Positions 18,666 to 27,320 are shown, counted from the first letter of the stretch. The stretch is DNA of 64,000 bases from Subtercola vilae (GCF_004923255.1 NZ_QYRT01000008.1:1-64000), one strand, 5' to 3'. Numbers and translations are program-made. Notes: generated by a model not told the origin, from the letters alone.

Positions 18666-19754
18666 ATGAAGGCAGCCATCTATTACGGTGACCACGATGT
18701 TCGCGTGGCCGACGTGCCGACGCCGGTACGCGGTGAGGGCGAAGCCCTCATCAAAGTGCTGCGGAGCGGCATGTGCGGCACCGATGCCACCGAATGGAAG
18801 GCCGGGCCGATCATCTTTCCCATCGGCCACGAGCACCCCGTCAGTCACCACAGTGGCCCGATGATTCTCGGTCACGAATTCGTCGGTGAGATTGTCGAGG
18901 CGGGGCCTGACAGCCGATTCGCCGTCGGTGACCTCGTGGCCAGCGGCGCCGGAATCTCGTGCGGGCACTGCGCGCGCTGCCTCGAGGGGCGCACCAATCT
19001 CTGCCTCAAGTACTACACGCTCGGCTTGAACATCGACGGCGGCATGGCGGAATACGTGTCGTGCCCCGAACGGGCGCTCGTCGAGATTCCCGCGGGCCTG
19101 TCGCTCGATCGTGCGGGTCTCGCCCAGCCGCTGGCCGTGGGCCTTCACGCGGCCCGCCGCTCTGGCGCCACCGACGGCGACACCGTGGTCATCATCGGGG
19201 CGGGGGCCATCGGCTCGTTCGTGCTCGCCGGCGTCACCGCGCTGGCCGAAGTCGATGTCTCGGTGATCGACTTTCCGGGAACCAGGCTTGAGCGTGCGCT
19301 GAGGCTCGGTGCCACCCGCGTCATACCGGCGGGCCCGGATGCTCGGGCCGCGGTTCTGGGCGCTGTCGGCCCGCGCGGGGCCGACGTGGTCATCGAAGCC
19401 AGCGGGGCACCCGGGCAACTGAACAATGCCATCTCGCTTGTGCGCAACGGCGGAACCATTCTGCAGGTGGGCTTGCCGTCGGCGCAGCAGCCCGTCGACA
19501 TCCATGCGCTCGTGATGCGCGAGATCACGGTGCGAACAACGCTGGCCCACGTGTGCGGCGACGACCTGGGGCCGGCGCTCGACGTCTTGGCGACGACGAA
19601 CATCGGCACAGAGCTGCTCGAGGGCGTTCTGCCACTCGATGACCTGGCCGCCCAACTCGAGCGGCTTGCCACCGGCAAACTCGAAGGCAAGGTGCTGTTC
19701 GACCCGGGCGCCTCGACACAAACCGACTCGACGAAAACGGTGATGGAAAAATGA
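18666..19754 (+). CDS. Zinc-dependent alcohol/polyol dehydrogenase (MDR family)
   Basis: A 362-residue medium-chain dehydrogenase. The catalytic-zinc region is SGMCGTDATEW and GHEFVGEIVE, structural zinc is GISCGHCARCLEGRTNLC, and the NAD(P) fold has VIIGAGAIGSF. The spacing resembles sorbitol or threonine dehydrogenases. GAAAGGAA lies upstream; an ATG six bases earlier would add two residues. It follows the ABC importer by 32 bp and overlaps the next dehydrogenase by four bases (ATGA), so the three genes form one transcript. Likely first step: oxidation of the imported polyol. Confidence 0.88.
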   Translation: MKAAIYYGDHDVRVADVPTPVRGEGEALIKVLRSGMCGTDATEWKAGPIIFPIGHEHPVSHHSGPMILGHEFVGEIVEAGPDSRFAVGDLVASGAGISCGHCARCLEGRTNLCLKYYTLGLNIDGGMAEYVSCPERALVEIPAGLSLDRAGLAQPLAVGLHAARRSGATDGDTVVIIGAGAIGSFVLAGVTALAEVDVSVIDFPGTRLERALRLGATRVIPAGPDARAAVLGAVGPRGADVVIEASGAPGQLNNAISLVRNGGTILQVGLPSAQQPVDIHALVMREITVRTTLAHVCGDDLGPALDVLATTNIGTELLEGVLPLDDLAAQLERLATGKLEGKVLFDPGASTQTDSTKTVMEK

Positions 19755-20809
19755 AGGCAGCAGTCTTTCACAAAGCACACGACATTCGCATCGAAGACGT
19801 GACGGCCCCGCGGCCAGAGGCGGGGGAGGTTCTGCTGCGACCGTACTGGTGCGGAATCTGCGGTACCGACCTGCACGAGTACGCCATGGGCCCGATCGTC
19901 ATCCCGTCGTCGCCGCACCCGCTCACTGGCACTACCGCTCCTCAAGTGCTCGGCCACGAATTCTCGGCAGAAGTCGTCGAGGTGGGCGCCGGTGTGACGA
20001 ACGTCACGGTGGGCCAGCGGGTCTCGGTCATGCCGCTTCTGTACTGCGGCCGCTGTTACTACTGCCGCCGCGGGCTCAACCACCTCTGCCAGTCGATGGC
20101 GTGCGTGGGCCTCAGCTACCAATCGGGCGGCATCGCCGAGCTCGCCGTCGTGCCCGCCACTCATGTCAGCGTGCTCCCCGATTCGATGAGCGAACTGCAG
20201 GGCGCCCTTGTGGAGCCTGGCGCGGTAGCGGCCTATGGAGTCGACACGGCCCAGGTGCGGCCGGGCGACACCGTGCTCATCACGGGGGCCGGCCCCATCG
20301 GCGCGCTCGCAGCGCTGTACGCGGGTTCGCTCGGAGCAAACGTCTTCATCTCAGAGCTGAACCCCACCCGAGCGGCCCTCGCGCGAAGCCTCGACGTGGG
20401 GGAGGTGCTCGACCCGTCGAAGGTGAATGTGGCCGAATGGCTCAAAGACCTGACCGGCGGCATCGGCGCCGACGCCGTCATCGAGTGCTCGGGTAACGAA
20501 CGAGCGCTGCAGACGGCCATTGCCGCCGTGCGCTCGGCCGGCCGCATCTCGCAGACGGGCCTGCACACGAAGGCTGCTTCCATCGACCCCATGGTGCTTT
20601 CAGAGCACGACATCACGCTGACCGGAACGTGGTGCTACCCCGTTACCGACTGGCCCCGCATCATCGACCTCATCTCCCGTGGTCGGTACCCGGTCGAGAA
20701 GGTGGTCAGCGCGCAGATCGCGATGGATGACATCGTTGCCAAGGGTTTCGAGACGCTGCTGTCGCCCACCGGTGACCAGGTGAAGGTGCTGGTCAACGCT
20801 CGAGGGTGA
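19751..20809 (+). CDS. Butanediol-dehydrogenase-like zinc alcohol dehydrogenase
   Basis: A 352-residue MDR enzyme. Catalytic zinc residues lie in WCGICGTDLHEY, HEFSAEVVE and the LVEPGAVA Glu; structural zinc is in YCGRCYYCRRGLNHLC. The insertion GPIVIPSSPHPLTG is characteristic of (R,R)-butanediol dehydrogenases. The NAD fold has LITGAGPIGALAALYA. Together with the E1-E2 genes this suggests oxidation of a vicinal diol to an acetoin-like ketol, which the complex then cleaves. It shares a four-base overlap with the preceding dehydrogenase and ends nine bases before a strong terminator. Confidence 0.88.
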   Translation: MKAAVFHKAHDIRIEDVTAPRPEAGEVLLRPYWCGICGTDLHEYAMGPIVIPSSPHPLTGTTAPQVLGHEFSAEVVEVGAGVTNVTVGQRVSVMPLLYCGRCYYCRRGLNHLCQSMACVGLSYQSGGIAELAVVPATHVSVLPDSMSELQGALVEPGAVAAYGVDTAQVRPGDTVLITGAGPIGALAALYAGSLGANVFISELNPTRAALARSLDVGEVLDPSKVNVAEWLKDLTGGIGADAVIECSGNERALQTAIAAVRSAGRISQTGLHTKAASIDPMVLSEHDITLTGTWCYPVTDWPRIIDLISRGRYPVEKVVSAQIAMDDIVAKGFETLLSPTGDQVKVLVNARG

Positions 20810-20818
20810 CCGCTCACT

Positions 20819-20866
20819 GAACGATGAAGCCCCCGTGATCATCCGGTCGCGGGGGCTTCATCGTTC
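20819..20866. terminator. Bidirectional terminator hairpin
   Basis: A perfect 17-bp stem, GAACGATGAAGCCCCCG (20819-20835) with its complement at 20850-20866, and a 14-base loop. It lies between two convergent genes (ends at 20809 and 20880) and lacks a long U-tract, as is common in high-GC actinobacteria. Confidence 0.88.
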
Positions 20867-20879
20867 GTGGGGTGAGCAA

Positions 20880-21962
20880 TCAGGGCAGGATGCGCGCCGC
20901 CCGGTATCGCTCGAGCTTGTCTGTGAAGCTGTCGGGTGTCGCACGAAAATTCAGGAAGCCGGCCTTGCGGCTCTTGCTCATGTCGGTGAGGCATTCGATG
21001 TTGCGACCGAGGTCGCCGTCGCTGTGCCACCACGAGGCGAGCTTGGTGAGGTCGCTCTCGACGAGGTCGTACCTGTCGGCGATGCCCTTCCAGGTGTCTT
21101 CCATACCCGCCATCTGGTCGGCGAGCGGCCGAGGCTCGCCCTCGAATCCCGCCCACTCCACACCGAAGATGTTCGCGAGGCGCGGCCAGAGCCAGCGCCA
21201 GCGGAACACGTCGCCGTTGGCGATGTTGAAGGCCTCGTTCTGCCCCTCCGGGTGCGTGCTGGCCCAGATGAGCTGTTCGCCCAACAGGTCGGCATCGGTG
21301 ACATCGGTGACCCCGTTCCACTGGGTCTCAGAGCCGGGGAAGGTGAAAACCAAGCCCAGCTCCTTACAGATCGTGGCGTACACCGAAAGCGTCAGCACCA
21401 TGTTCATTGCGTTGCCCACCGCGTAACCGAACACGGTGTGGGCGCGGTGCACGCTCCAGGTGTAGCCGTTCTTCTCCGCCGAGGCGAAAAGCTCGTCTTC
21501 CTGGGCGTAGTAGAAGTTCGGTGAGTCGAGGCGGGGCTCGTCTTCGTGAAAGGGAGTGTCGGCCATCACGCCGGTGGCGTAGTTGTCGAACGGGCCGAGA
21601 TAGTGCTTCAGGCCCGTGAGCAGCGCCACATGCTTCACCGACTTCTCGGGCTCGAGGGCGGCCAGCACGTTACGCACCATCGCGCTGTTCACCCGAATAT
21701 TCTCGGCCTCGGTGGCGTTGCGCATCCACGCGGTGATGAACACGATGTCGGGGCGGGTGCCGGCCAGGGCGGTGGCGAGCGATTCGGGGTCGAGCAGGTC
21801 GGCCGTGACCGAGGTGACACCGGGTACAGAGAGCGCCCCGCTTCGGGAGAGGCCGAAGGCCTCCCAGCCGAGATCGGCGAGCTGCCGGCCGGCCGTCTGG
21901 CCGATGATGCCGGTGGCGCCCACGATGAGTGCGCGCCCGGGTGAGGTAGTGAGCTGTGCCAT
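20880..21962 (-). CDS. PRISE-type SDR enone reductase
   Basis: A 360-residue extended short-chain dehydrogenase. The Rossmann start is ALIVGATGIIGQTAG. The motifs TGLKHYLGPF, PFHEDEPRL, NFYYAQEDELF and SVHRAHTVFGYA are those of the progesterone 5-beta-reductase/iridoid synthase family, which reduce activated C=C bonds with NADPH; bacterial members act on small enones. The Tyr/Lys pair of classical SDRs is replaced as in that family. It is last in a minus-strand set that starts with the XRE-cupin regulator, so it probably reduces an unsaturated carbonyl intermediate of the same pathway. Confidence 0.82.
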   Translation of the reverse strand: MAQLTTSPGRALIVGATGIIGQTAGRQLADLGWEAFGLSRSGALSVPGVTSVTADLLDPESLATALAGTRPDIVFITAWMRNATEAENIRVNSAMVRNVLAALEPEKSVKHVALLTGLKHYLGPFDNYATGVMADTPFHEDEPRLDSPNFYYAQEDELFASAEKNGYTWSVHRAHTVFGYAVGNAMNMVLTLSVYATICKELGLVFTFPGSETQWNGVTDVTDADLLGEQLIWASTHPEGQNEAFNIANGDVFRWRWLWPRLANIFGVEWAGFEGEPRPLADQMAGMEDTWKGIADRYDLVESDLTKLASWWHSDGDLGRNIECLTDMSKSRKAGFLNFRATPDSFTDKLERYRAARILP

Positions 21963-22025
21963 AGTCCGTTTCTTTCGTCGGTGTAGGTGGTTCTGTACTT
22001 CGGTGAGACGGTTCGGAGAAGTCGT

Positions 22026-22550
22026 TCAGAGCAGCGAGTCGAGCGCGGGCCTGTTCGCCAGGTACTCGGCGATGCCCGCCGCTCGCGCCTCGCGGTTCAC
22101 GTAGGCGACCTCGACCAGCTCGATGGGGATTCCGTCGGGGTCGTGCAGATACACCCAGCGCCAGCCCGCGAGAACGCCCTCATCGACAACGTTGACGTCG
22201 GAGAGGAAGTCGACTCCCTTGGCAACCAGAGCTGACCGGGTGGCGCGCGCATCATCGACGCGGAAGGCCAGATGCATGGCGCCGAGGTAGTTCTGCTGAA
22301 TCGGTTGGTCGTTGTCGGCGGGGCGGTTGCCATATTCGATGAGCTCGACAATCACGCCATCGGGCGAGCGCAGCGATACCTGTCGTAGTCGGGCCCCGGG
22401 AACTCCGACCCCCCGTGCGAGTTCGTCACCATCGAACCAGGGGCTCGGTTCGTTGTCGAATTCGAGGCCGAGCAGGTCGTGATAGAAGTAGATCGAGCGA
22501 TCGAGGTTCTTCACGATGATGCCGACGTGGTGGCTGCCGATGAGACTCAT
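22026..22550 (-). CDS. VOC-family protein
   Basis: A 174-residue double beta-alpha-beta-beta-beta protein. Metal ligands are probable in SHHVGIIVKNLDRSIYFYHD, GAMHLAFRVDDA and IPIELVEVAY, plus VIVELIEYG. It resembles methylmalonyl-CoA epimerase and lactoylglutathione lyase relatives more than extradiol dioxygenases, but the reaction is unassigned. AGAGG precedes the ATG at 22550, whose first base lies two bases from the stop of the reductase gene upstream, giving tight coupling. It is distinct in sequence from the VOC protein at 9339-9866. Confidence 0.8.
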   Translation of the reverse strand: MSLIGSHHVGIIVKNLDRSIYFYHDLLGLEFDNEPSPWFDGDELARGVGVPGARLRQVSLRSPDGVIVELIEYGNRPADNDQPIQQNYLGAMHLAFRVDDARATRSALVAKGVDFLSDVNVVDEGVLAGWRWVYLHDPDGIPIELVEVAYVNREARAAGIAEYLANRPALDSLL

Positions 22551-22551
22551 G

Positions 22552-23577
22552 TCATACCTCTGCAATTGTTGGAACGAGAAGGCGAATATTCGCAGGCGAA
22601 GCCGACAGCTCACCGAGTTCGATGCGCCGGGCGAGAGAGGCCACGAGTTCGTTGTTCGGCGCGCTGCCGCCGAGCTGGCGCTGCTCGTCGGCAACGAGGC
22701 CGTTCAGCTCGTCGACCTCGCACCGCCGCCCCTTTCGCCAGTCTTGCAGCACGGTCGTCATGGTGTCGGGCAGGGTGTAGCGGTCGAGTACAACCTCGAG
22801 TAGTGCTTCGGCGAACCGATCGGGGTCGCTTTCGTCGGCATCCTCCATTCCGAAGATCGAAATGGTACGGCTGCCCAGAGCCACCGCCGTTCGGACCGCC
22901 TCTTTGCCGGTCTCGACCATGAAATCGCGCATGCCGGGCACCTTCTCGGCGTCGGCCAACGGCAGATCGAGAATCGCCGAGGGTACAAGCTCTGCGGCGT
23001 TCACCACAAGCTTCATCCACTTCGACGAGCGGATGTCTGGCGAGATCTCCACGGCGCCGGCATGCCTGAGCACGGCGGCAACTTCGTTCTCACGACCCTC
23101 GGTCGATGGGTGAAAACTGCCGATCGCAAACCACGCAGGAGCCTGCTGATTGACGATGCCGGGCTCGAACATGTTGGCGGCGACCTCGATCACGGCGCCC
23201 AGCGTACGTTCGTGGCCGACCACATCCGCCATGTCGTCGAGGCTCATGCCGTTCTGCAGGCCGACGACGAGACTCGTGGGGGTGAGCAGGGGCTTGACGA
23301 GTTCGCAGACCCAGCGGGTGTCGTACGCCTTCACGACGACGAACACGATGTCGAACGGGCGGCGTAGTTCGGCTACCTCGCAGAGGTGCAGCACTGTGAC
23401 CGGAGTGATGGTGGTGCCCGTCGGGGTGCGCACCTCGACGCCGTTGGCCCGCATGGCCTCCACGTGCGCCGGCCACTGCTCAATGAGTGTCACATCGACT
23501 CCGGCCCGGGTGAGGTCGGCGCCGATTGCTGCACCATTCGCTCCGGCTCCGAGCACGGCGACACGGGGCCCGGTCAT
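22552..23577 (-). CDS. Ketopantoate-reductase-like dehydrogenase, paralogue 1
   Basis: A 341-residue NADP-dependent reductase of the PanE/ApbA fold: Rossmann motif AVLGAGANGAAIGADL, central KAYDTRWVCELVKP and VVGLQNGMSLDDMADV, and the helical C-terminal half with SSKWMKLVVNAAELVPSAI (active-site Lys/Asn) and the Glu-containing RRCEVDELNGLV. Two close relatives occur at 29089-30150 and 30239-31297. All three share DQWPAHVEAMR-like and LQDWxKGRR-like segments, so they form a catabolic subgroup unlikely to make pantothenate. It overlaps the NTF2-fold gene upstream by four bases. Confidence 0.87.
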   Translation of the reverse strand: MTGPRVAVLGAGANGAAIGADLTRAGVDVTLIEQWPAHVEAMRANGVEVRTPTGTTITPVTVLHLCEVAELRRPFDIVFVVVKAYDTRWVCELVKPLLTPTSLVVGLQNGMSLDDMADVVGHERTLGAVIEVAANMFEPGIVNQQAPAWFAIGSFHPSTEGRENEVAAVLRHAGAVEISPDIRSSKWMKLVVNAAELVPSAILDLPLADAEKVPGMRDFMVETGKEAVRTAVALGSRTISIFGMEDADESDPDRFAEALLEVVLDRYTLPDTMTTVLQDWRKGRRCEVDELNGLVADEQRQLGGSAPNNELVASLARRIELGELSASPANIRLLVPTIAEV

Positions 23578-23951
23578 ACAGCAGCCGCAACAGGCGTCGG
23601 CTGGAAGGCAAGCAACTGCCACGCCTCACCTGAACGCACCCACACCGAGATCGTGCTGCTGTTCAGCTCCACCGCGTTTCCAGCGATTCGTACACTCGCG
23701 CTCATGGCGCCCACCACCACGGCGGTGTCGCCGCTCAGCAGTATCTCGCTGATGGGGTGGTCGATGCGCGCGTAGTCGAGCACGCCGTCGGAGATCTTGG
23801 CGAGCAGGCTCTCTTTGGTCTCGCGCGTACCATTCGAGTGGCCATAACCGAGGTCGTCGTGAAACAGCCCCCTGAGTGCCTCGGTGTCGCCCTCGAGCAT
23901 GGCGGCGAATCGCCGCTGCTCGAGCGTGGTGATCTCTGCGTCGATGCTCAT
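23574..23951 (-). CDS. NTF2-fold (SnoaL/DUF4440-like) protein
   Basis: A 125-residue cone-shaped-fold protein: N-terminal helix LEQRRFAAMLEGDTEALRGLFHDDLGYGHSNG, then RETKESLLAKISDGVLDY and a sheet with SGDTAVVVGAMSAS and WQLLAFQPTPV. NTF2-like proteins of this size are often isomerases or hydratases, or non-enzymatic ligand binders. The start at 23951 follows CGAGGAAGC. It lies between the regulator and the reductase in the same transcript and overlaps the latter (ATGA). A near-tandem GTAGTGCTGG repeat lies just upstream, with no obvious role. Confidence 0.78.
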   Translation of the reverse strand: MSIDAEITTLEQRRFAAMLEGDTEALRGLFHDDLGYGHSNGTRETKESLLAKISDGVLDYARIDHPISEILLSGDTAVVVGAMSASVRIAGNAVELNSSTISVWVRSGEAWQLLAFQPTPVAAAV

Positions 23952-23995
23952 GCTTCCTCGTCTCTGAGTAGTGCTGGGTAGTGCTGGGTATTCGC

Positions 23996-24667
23996 CTAGG
24001 CCAGCCGGTCCATAGCCTTCAGGACATCGACTGCTGACGTGAGGTGGTCGGGATTGGGTGCCGCAACAGCTGCGAGCGGAAGGCCCTCCGCCTCGCCCCG
24101 CCGCCCAACGACGAACCACAGCCCTTGAGCGGGAACAACGCCGTTGTTGAGATACATGTGGGGGCGAATCGAATCGAAGTTGAGCGAATCGCCTGCCCGA
24201 ATGACGAAGGTGTCGAATTCGAGATGCACCGTCAGTTCACCCGACAACAGATACGCGTATTCGACTCCGGTGTGCCGCATCAGCCGCCCCTCGACCGAGC
24301 TCGATGCGCCAGGTTGGTAGGTCACCAAGAGCGGGTCGACGGGCCCCCCGGCGCCGGTGGCAAGCCGTTCCCACCGCACGCCATTCTCCATTTCGAGCAC
24401 CGGGTTGTCACTGCTCGTCTGAACTGCCGTTGTGGTCTGCATTCGTATCCCCGGTGCAGCCGACACCGGAGCTGAACCTCGAACCTGGTCGTCGACTGCA
24501 GCCGCACCTGTGCTCAAGAGCTCATCGAACGAGATGCCGAGAAAGTTGACGAGGGCATAGAGCGTGCTCACCGAGGGGCGGGTCTTTCCTGTCTCCACCT
24601 GCGAAATCAGACTGGCCGACACCCCCACGGCCGACGCCACAGTACGCAGACTGAGCGATTGTGACAT
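23996..24667 (-). CDS. XRE-cupin transcriptional regulator, start uncertain
   Basis: A helix-turn-helix (LRTVASAVGVSASLISQVETG, then PSVSTLYALVNFLG) is followed by a cupin domain (about 110-190, HTGVEYAYLLSGELTVHLE and GDSLNFDSIRPHMYLNN). Such proteins sense small ligands and control adjacent catabolic genes. From the ATG at 24667 the protein has 223 residues but loses HTH helix 1. The same frame stays open upstream to a stop at 24758-24760 and encodes family-like REFIIDGDIGPKLRAAR, yet has no ATG, GTG or TTG; a CTG at 24736 is the best alternative. It heads the minus-strand set and is divergent from the M24 operon. Confidence 0.8.
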   Translation of the reverse strand: MSQSLSLRTVASAVGVSASLISQVETGKTRPSVSTLYALVNFLGISFDELLSTGAAAVDDQVRGSAPVSAAPGIRMQTTTAVQTSSDNPVLEMENGVRWERLATGAGGPVDPLLVTYQPGASSSVEGRLMRHTGVEYAYLLSGELTVHLEFDTFVIRAGDSLNFDSIRPHMYLNNGVVPAQGLWFVVGRRGEAEGLPLAAVAAPNPDHLTSAVDVLKAMDRLA

Positions 24668-24760
24668 TCGCGCCGCGCGGAGCTTTGGACCGATATCACC
24701 GTCGATGATGAACTCCCTGTCTGATGCGCTGCGCAGCTCGCGCTGTGCAGTTCTGGTTTA

Positions 24761-25022
24761 CGATGATGCGCCGTGTAGCGATCGTGTCGAGAGTTTACGC
24801 CTGTTCGCTCGGTAGAGCGGGTCTGAGGCGGATTGGGGCGGATCGGAGCAGTTTGCTTCACCTATTTTGGTGTATCAATGAACAGCTTGACAAGCTCCAC
24901 TGTACATGTTGTGATCATTTAACCCTCGAAATGAGGCGACTCGGCTTTCGAATTGTAAGTGTCGCTGAACGATCAGTGCGAGGAACGCAATCCGAACAGT
25001 GATGTTCGGTGAAAGGGCTCAG
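24761..25022. other. Divergent regulatory region of XRE-cupin and M24 operons
   Basis: No gene seen. It contains CACC, six bases, GGTG (around 24860-24875) and palindromic TGTACA (24901-24906) next to a promoter candidate, all possible binding sites for the XRE-cupin protein. The M24 gene is preceded by AAAGGG at about 25011. Confidence 0.5.
24887..24915 (+). promoter_or_regulatory. Putative promoter of the M24 operon
   Basis: A consensus TTGACA (24887-24892) is followed after 17 bases by TGTGAT (24910-24915; 4 of 6 matches). It is 108 bp ahead of the M24 start and overlaps the TGTACA palindrome, a layout compatible with repression. Confidence 0.5.
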
Positions 25023-26408
25023 ATGAGTACTGCAACGCGAGGAACAATGTCGGTCGACTGGGAGCAGCGGGTCGACTTCGATCGGCTCCGCTCGGAGAGG
25101 CTTGCGCGGCTGAAGGCTCAGCTCGACACCTCTGAATTGGGTGCCGTGCTCGCCTTCGACTTCGCCAACATCCGGTACATGACTTCGACCCACATCGGCA
25201 CCTGGGCCATGGACAAGCTCATTCGTTTCAGTCTGCTCACCCGCCGCACCGATCCGATCATGTGGGATTTCGGCTCGGCAGCAAAGCACCACTCGCTGTT
25301 CAACCCGTGGCTCGACACCACCACGGCAGAGGCCGATGCCGACCCGCACGCACCGCATCATGGCGCGGTCAGGCCGCGCCTGGAGTCGGGCTCTCGCGCT
25401 GGAATCTCGACGCTTCGGGGGGCCTTCAGCCCCGACTCTGAGATCGCCGACAAAGTGGCGGCGAAGATCAAACGCGAACTCGAGAAGTTCGGCGTGGTCG
25501 ATGAGCCGCTGGGTGTCGACGTTATCGAGCTGCCTATTCTTTTCGCTCTGCAGCGAGCGGGCATCACTGTTGTCGACGGTCAGCAAGTGTTTCTCGAGGC
25601 TCGCCGCATCAAGACTGCCGACGAGATCACTCTGCTGACCACAGCGGCATCGATGGTTGATGCGGCCTATGAAGACCTCTACGAGTTCCTCAAACCGGGT
25701 GTGCGCGAGAACGAGTGCGTCGGCCTCGTCTCGAAGAAGCTGTACGACCTGGGTTCTGAATATGTCGAGGGTGTGAACGCCATCTCCGGCGAACGCTGCT
25801 CGCCCCACCCGCATGTGTTCTCCGACCGATTGATCCGCCCCGGTGATCCAGCCTTCTTCGACATTCTGCACAGCTTCAACGGGTATCGCACCTGCTACTA
25901 CCGCACGTTCGCTGTCGGCTCGGCAAGCAGGGGTCAGCGTGACGCCTACACCCGAGCGCGCGAATACATGGATCGGGCCATCGCGCTCGTTCGGCCGGGC
26001 GCGACGACTGCAGACATCGTGCAGGTCTGGCCGACCGCCCAGGAGTTCGGTTTCGGCGACGAGGAGGCGGCGTTCGCCCTTCAGTACGGGCATGGCGTGG
26101 GGCTGTCTATCTGGGAGAAGCCCATCTTCTCTCGGCTGGTCTCTCTCGACAACCCCGAGATCATCGAAGAGGGCATGGTGTTCGCGCTCGAAACCTACTG
26201 GCCCTCTGCCGATGGCATCGGAGCCGCGCGTATCGAAGAAGAAGTTGTGGTCACCGCAACCGGCTGCCAAGTGATAACGAAGTTTCCAGCCGAAGAACTG
26301 CTGGTCGCAGGCAAACGGTACTACACCGTCGAAGGCCCTCTTTCGACCCTTCGTGACTCCCAGTCGAACCTGAACACAGCAGCGGGTCGCGGCGAAGCGG
26401 GCGCCTGA
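25023..26408 (+). CDS. M24-family (creatinase/DddP-like) protein with altered metal site
   Basis: A 461-residue pita-bread-fold protein. The N-terminal creatinase-like domain covers about 1-200, and the M24 domain follows (LEARRIKTADEITLLTTAAS). The conserved histidine is in YGHGVGLSIWEKP and the Glu ligands in MVFALETYWP and RIEEEVVV. The usual Asp-x-Gly...Asp pair is only half kept: FDILHSFNGYRTCYYRTFAVG region retains the first Asp, but Tyr/Cys stand where the second Asp is expected. This points to a non-peptidase lyase or hydrolase, as in creatinase, DddP or ectoine hydrolase. It leads an operon with two dehydrogenases and is divergent from the regulator. Confidence 0.8.
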   Translation: MSTATRGTMSVDWEQRVDFDRLRSERLARLKAQLDTSELGAVLAFDFANIRYMTSTHIGTWAMDKLIRFSLLTRRTDPIMWDFGSAAKHHSLFNPWLDTTTAEADADPHAPHHGAVRPRLESGSRAGISTLRGAFSPDSEIADKVAAKIKRELEKFGVVDEPLGVDVIELPILFALQRAGITVVDGQQVFLEARRIKTADEITLLTTAASMVDAAYEDLYEFLKPGVRENECVGLVSKKLYDLGSEYVEGVNAISGERCSPHPHVFSDRLIRPGDPAFFDILHSFNGYRTCYYRTFAVGSASRGQRDAYTRAREYMDRAIALVRPGATTADIVQVWPTAQEFGFGDEEAAFALQYGHGVGLSIWEKPIFSRLVSLDNPEIIEEGMVFALETYWPSADGIGAARIEEEVVVTATGCQVITKFPAEELLVAGKRYYTVEGPLSTLRDSQSNLNTAAGRGEAGA

Positions 26409-26409
26409 G

Positions 26410-27315
26410 ATGGCGGAAACGCCGCAGAAGGTGGCCTTCGTCGGGCTCGGAACCATGGGTGAAGCCATGGCCGCAGTGCTCGTCGGGGCGGGCCACGACG
26501 TGGTCGTGTGGAACCGATCTGCTCCGCCTGTCGAACGCCTCGTCGAGAAGGGCGCGACAGCAGCTTCATCGGTTGCCGAGGCATTCGCGACAACACTGGT
26601 GTTCTCGATTCTGTCGAATGAACAGGCCGTCTTCGACGTCTTCTCCGAAGAGGTGCTCGCGTCTGCGCCCGAGGGCTCCGTGCACGTCAACATGGCCACG
26701 GTCAGCGCGGATGCTGCCGACCGGCTGGCCGCAGCGCACGCGGCCGCCGGGGTCAGTTACGTCGCGGCCCCAGTGCTCGGCCGTTCGACGGTGGCCGCCG
26801 CCGGTGCGCTCTCGATTCTCGTCGCCGGTGAGCCGTCGGCCATCGAGCGCGCCACTGCCTTCTTCACCGATCTGGGCCGCAGAACCTGGCACTTCGGCAC
26901 AAACCCCTGCGACGCCAACGTCGTGAAGATCGGCATGAACTTCATGATCATCCACGCCCTGCAGTCGATCTCGGAGTCGGTCGCCATTCTCGAGTCACGC
27001 CAGATCGACGCGGGCCGGTTCGTCGAGCTGGCCGCCGACAGCCTGTTTCCCGGCCCCGTCTACTCGGGGTATGGCCAGGCCATGGTCGAACGCCGCTATC
27101 TCCCTGCTGGGTTCACGACCGAACTCGGGTTCAAAGACCTGAGGCTGGCCATCGATGCTGCCGGCGAGACCGGTGTGGTGCTGCCGAGCGCAGACACTCT
27201 CCGCGAGGTCTTCGAAGAGGCCATCGCTGACGGTCAGGCCGCACTCGACTGGGCATCCATCGCCGAAGTGACGCGCAAGCGCACTGAGCACCGCACATCA
27301 GAACAAGGAAGTTGA
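26410..27315 (+). CDS. Beta-hydroxyacid dehydrogenase (3-hydroxyisobutyrate dehydrogenase family)
   Basis: A 301-residue NAD(P)-dependent enzyme. The Rossmann start is VAFVGLGTMGEAMAAVLVGAG. The substrate loop APVLGRSTVAAAG corresponds to the family's D-V-S-G-G segment, here with GRST, and the catalytic lysine lies in NVVKIGMNFM. The C-terminal all-helical domain contains GFTTELGFKDLRLAIDAAG. It begins one base after the M24 stop, so the two are coupled. Imine reductases and glyoxylate reductases share this fold; GRST instead of SGG leaves the substrate uncertain. Confidence 0.85.
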   Translation: MAETPQKVAFVGLGTMGEAMAAVLVGAGHDVVVWNRSAPPVERLVEKGATAASSVAEAFATTLVFSILSNEQAVFDVFSEEVLASAPEGSVHVNMATVSADAADRLAAAHAAAGVSYVAAPVLGRSTVAAAGALSILVAGEPSAIERATAFFTDLGRRTWHFGTNPCDANVVKIGMNFMIIHALQSISESVAILESRQIDAGRFVELAADSLFPGPVYSGYGQAMVERRYLPAGFTTELGFKDLRLAIDAAGETGVVLPSADTLREVFEEAIADGQAALDWASIAEVTRKRTEHRTSEQGS

Positions 27316-27320
27316 CGTCA

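Noticed and set aside
24999-25022. Longer start for the M24 gene (MMFGERAQ)
   Set aside because: AAAGGG lies within this stretch and fits the ATG at 25023 better.
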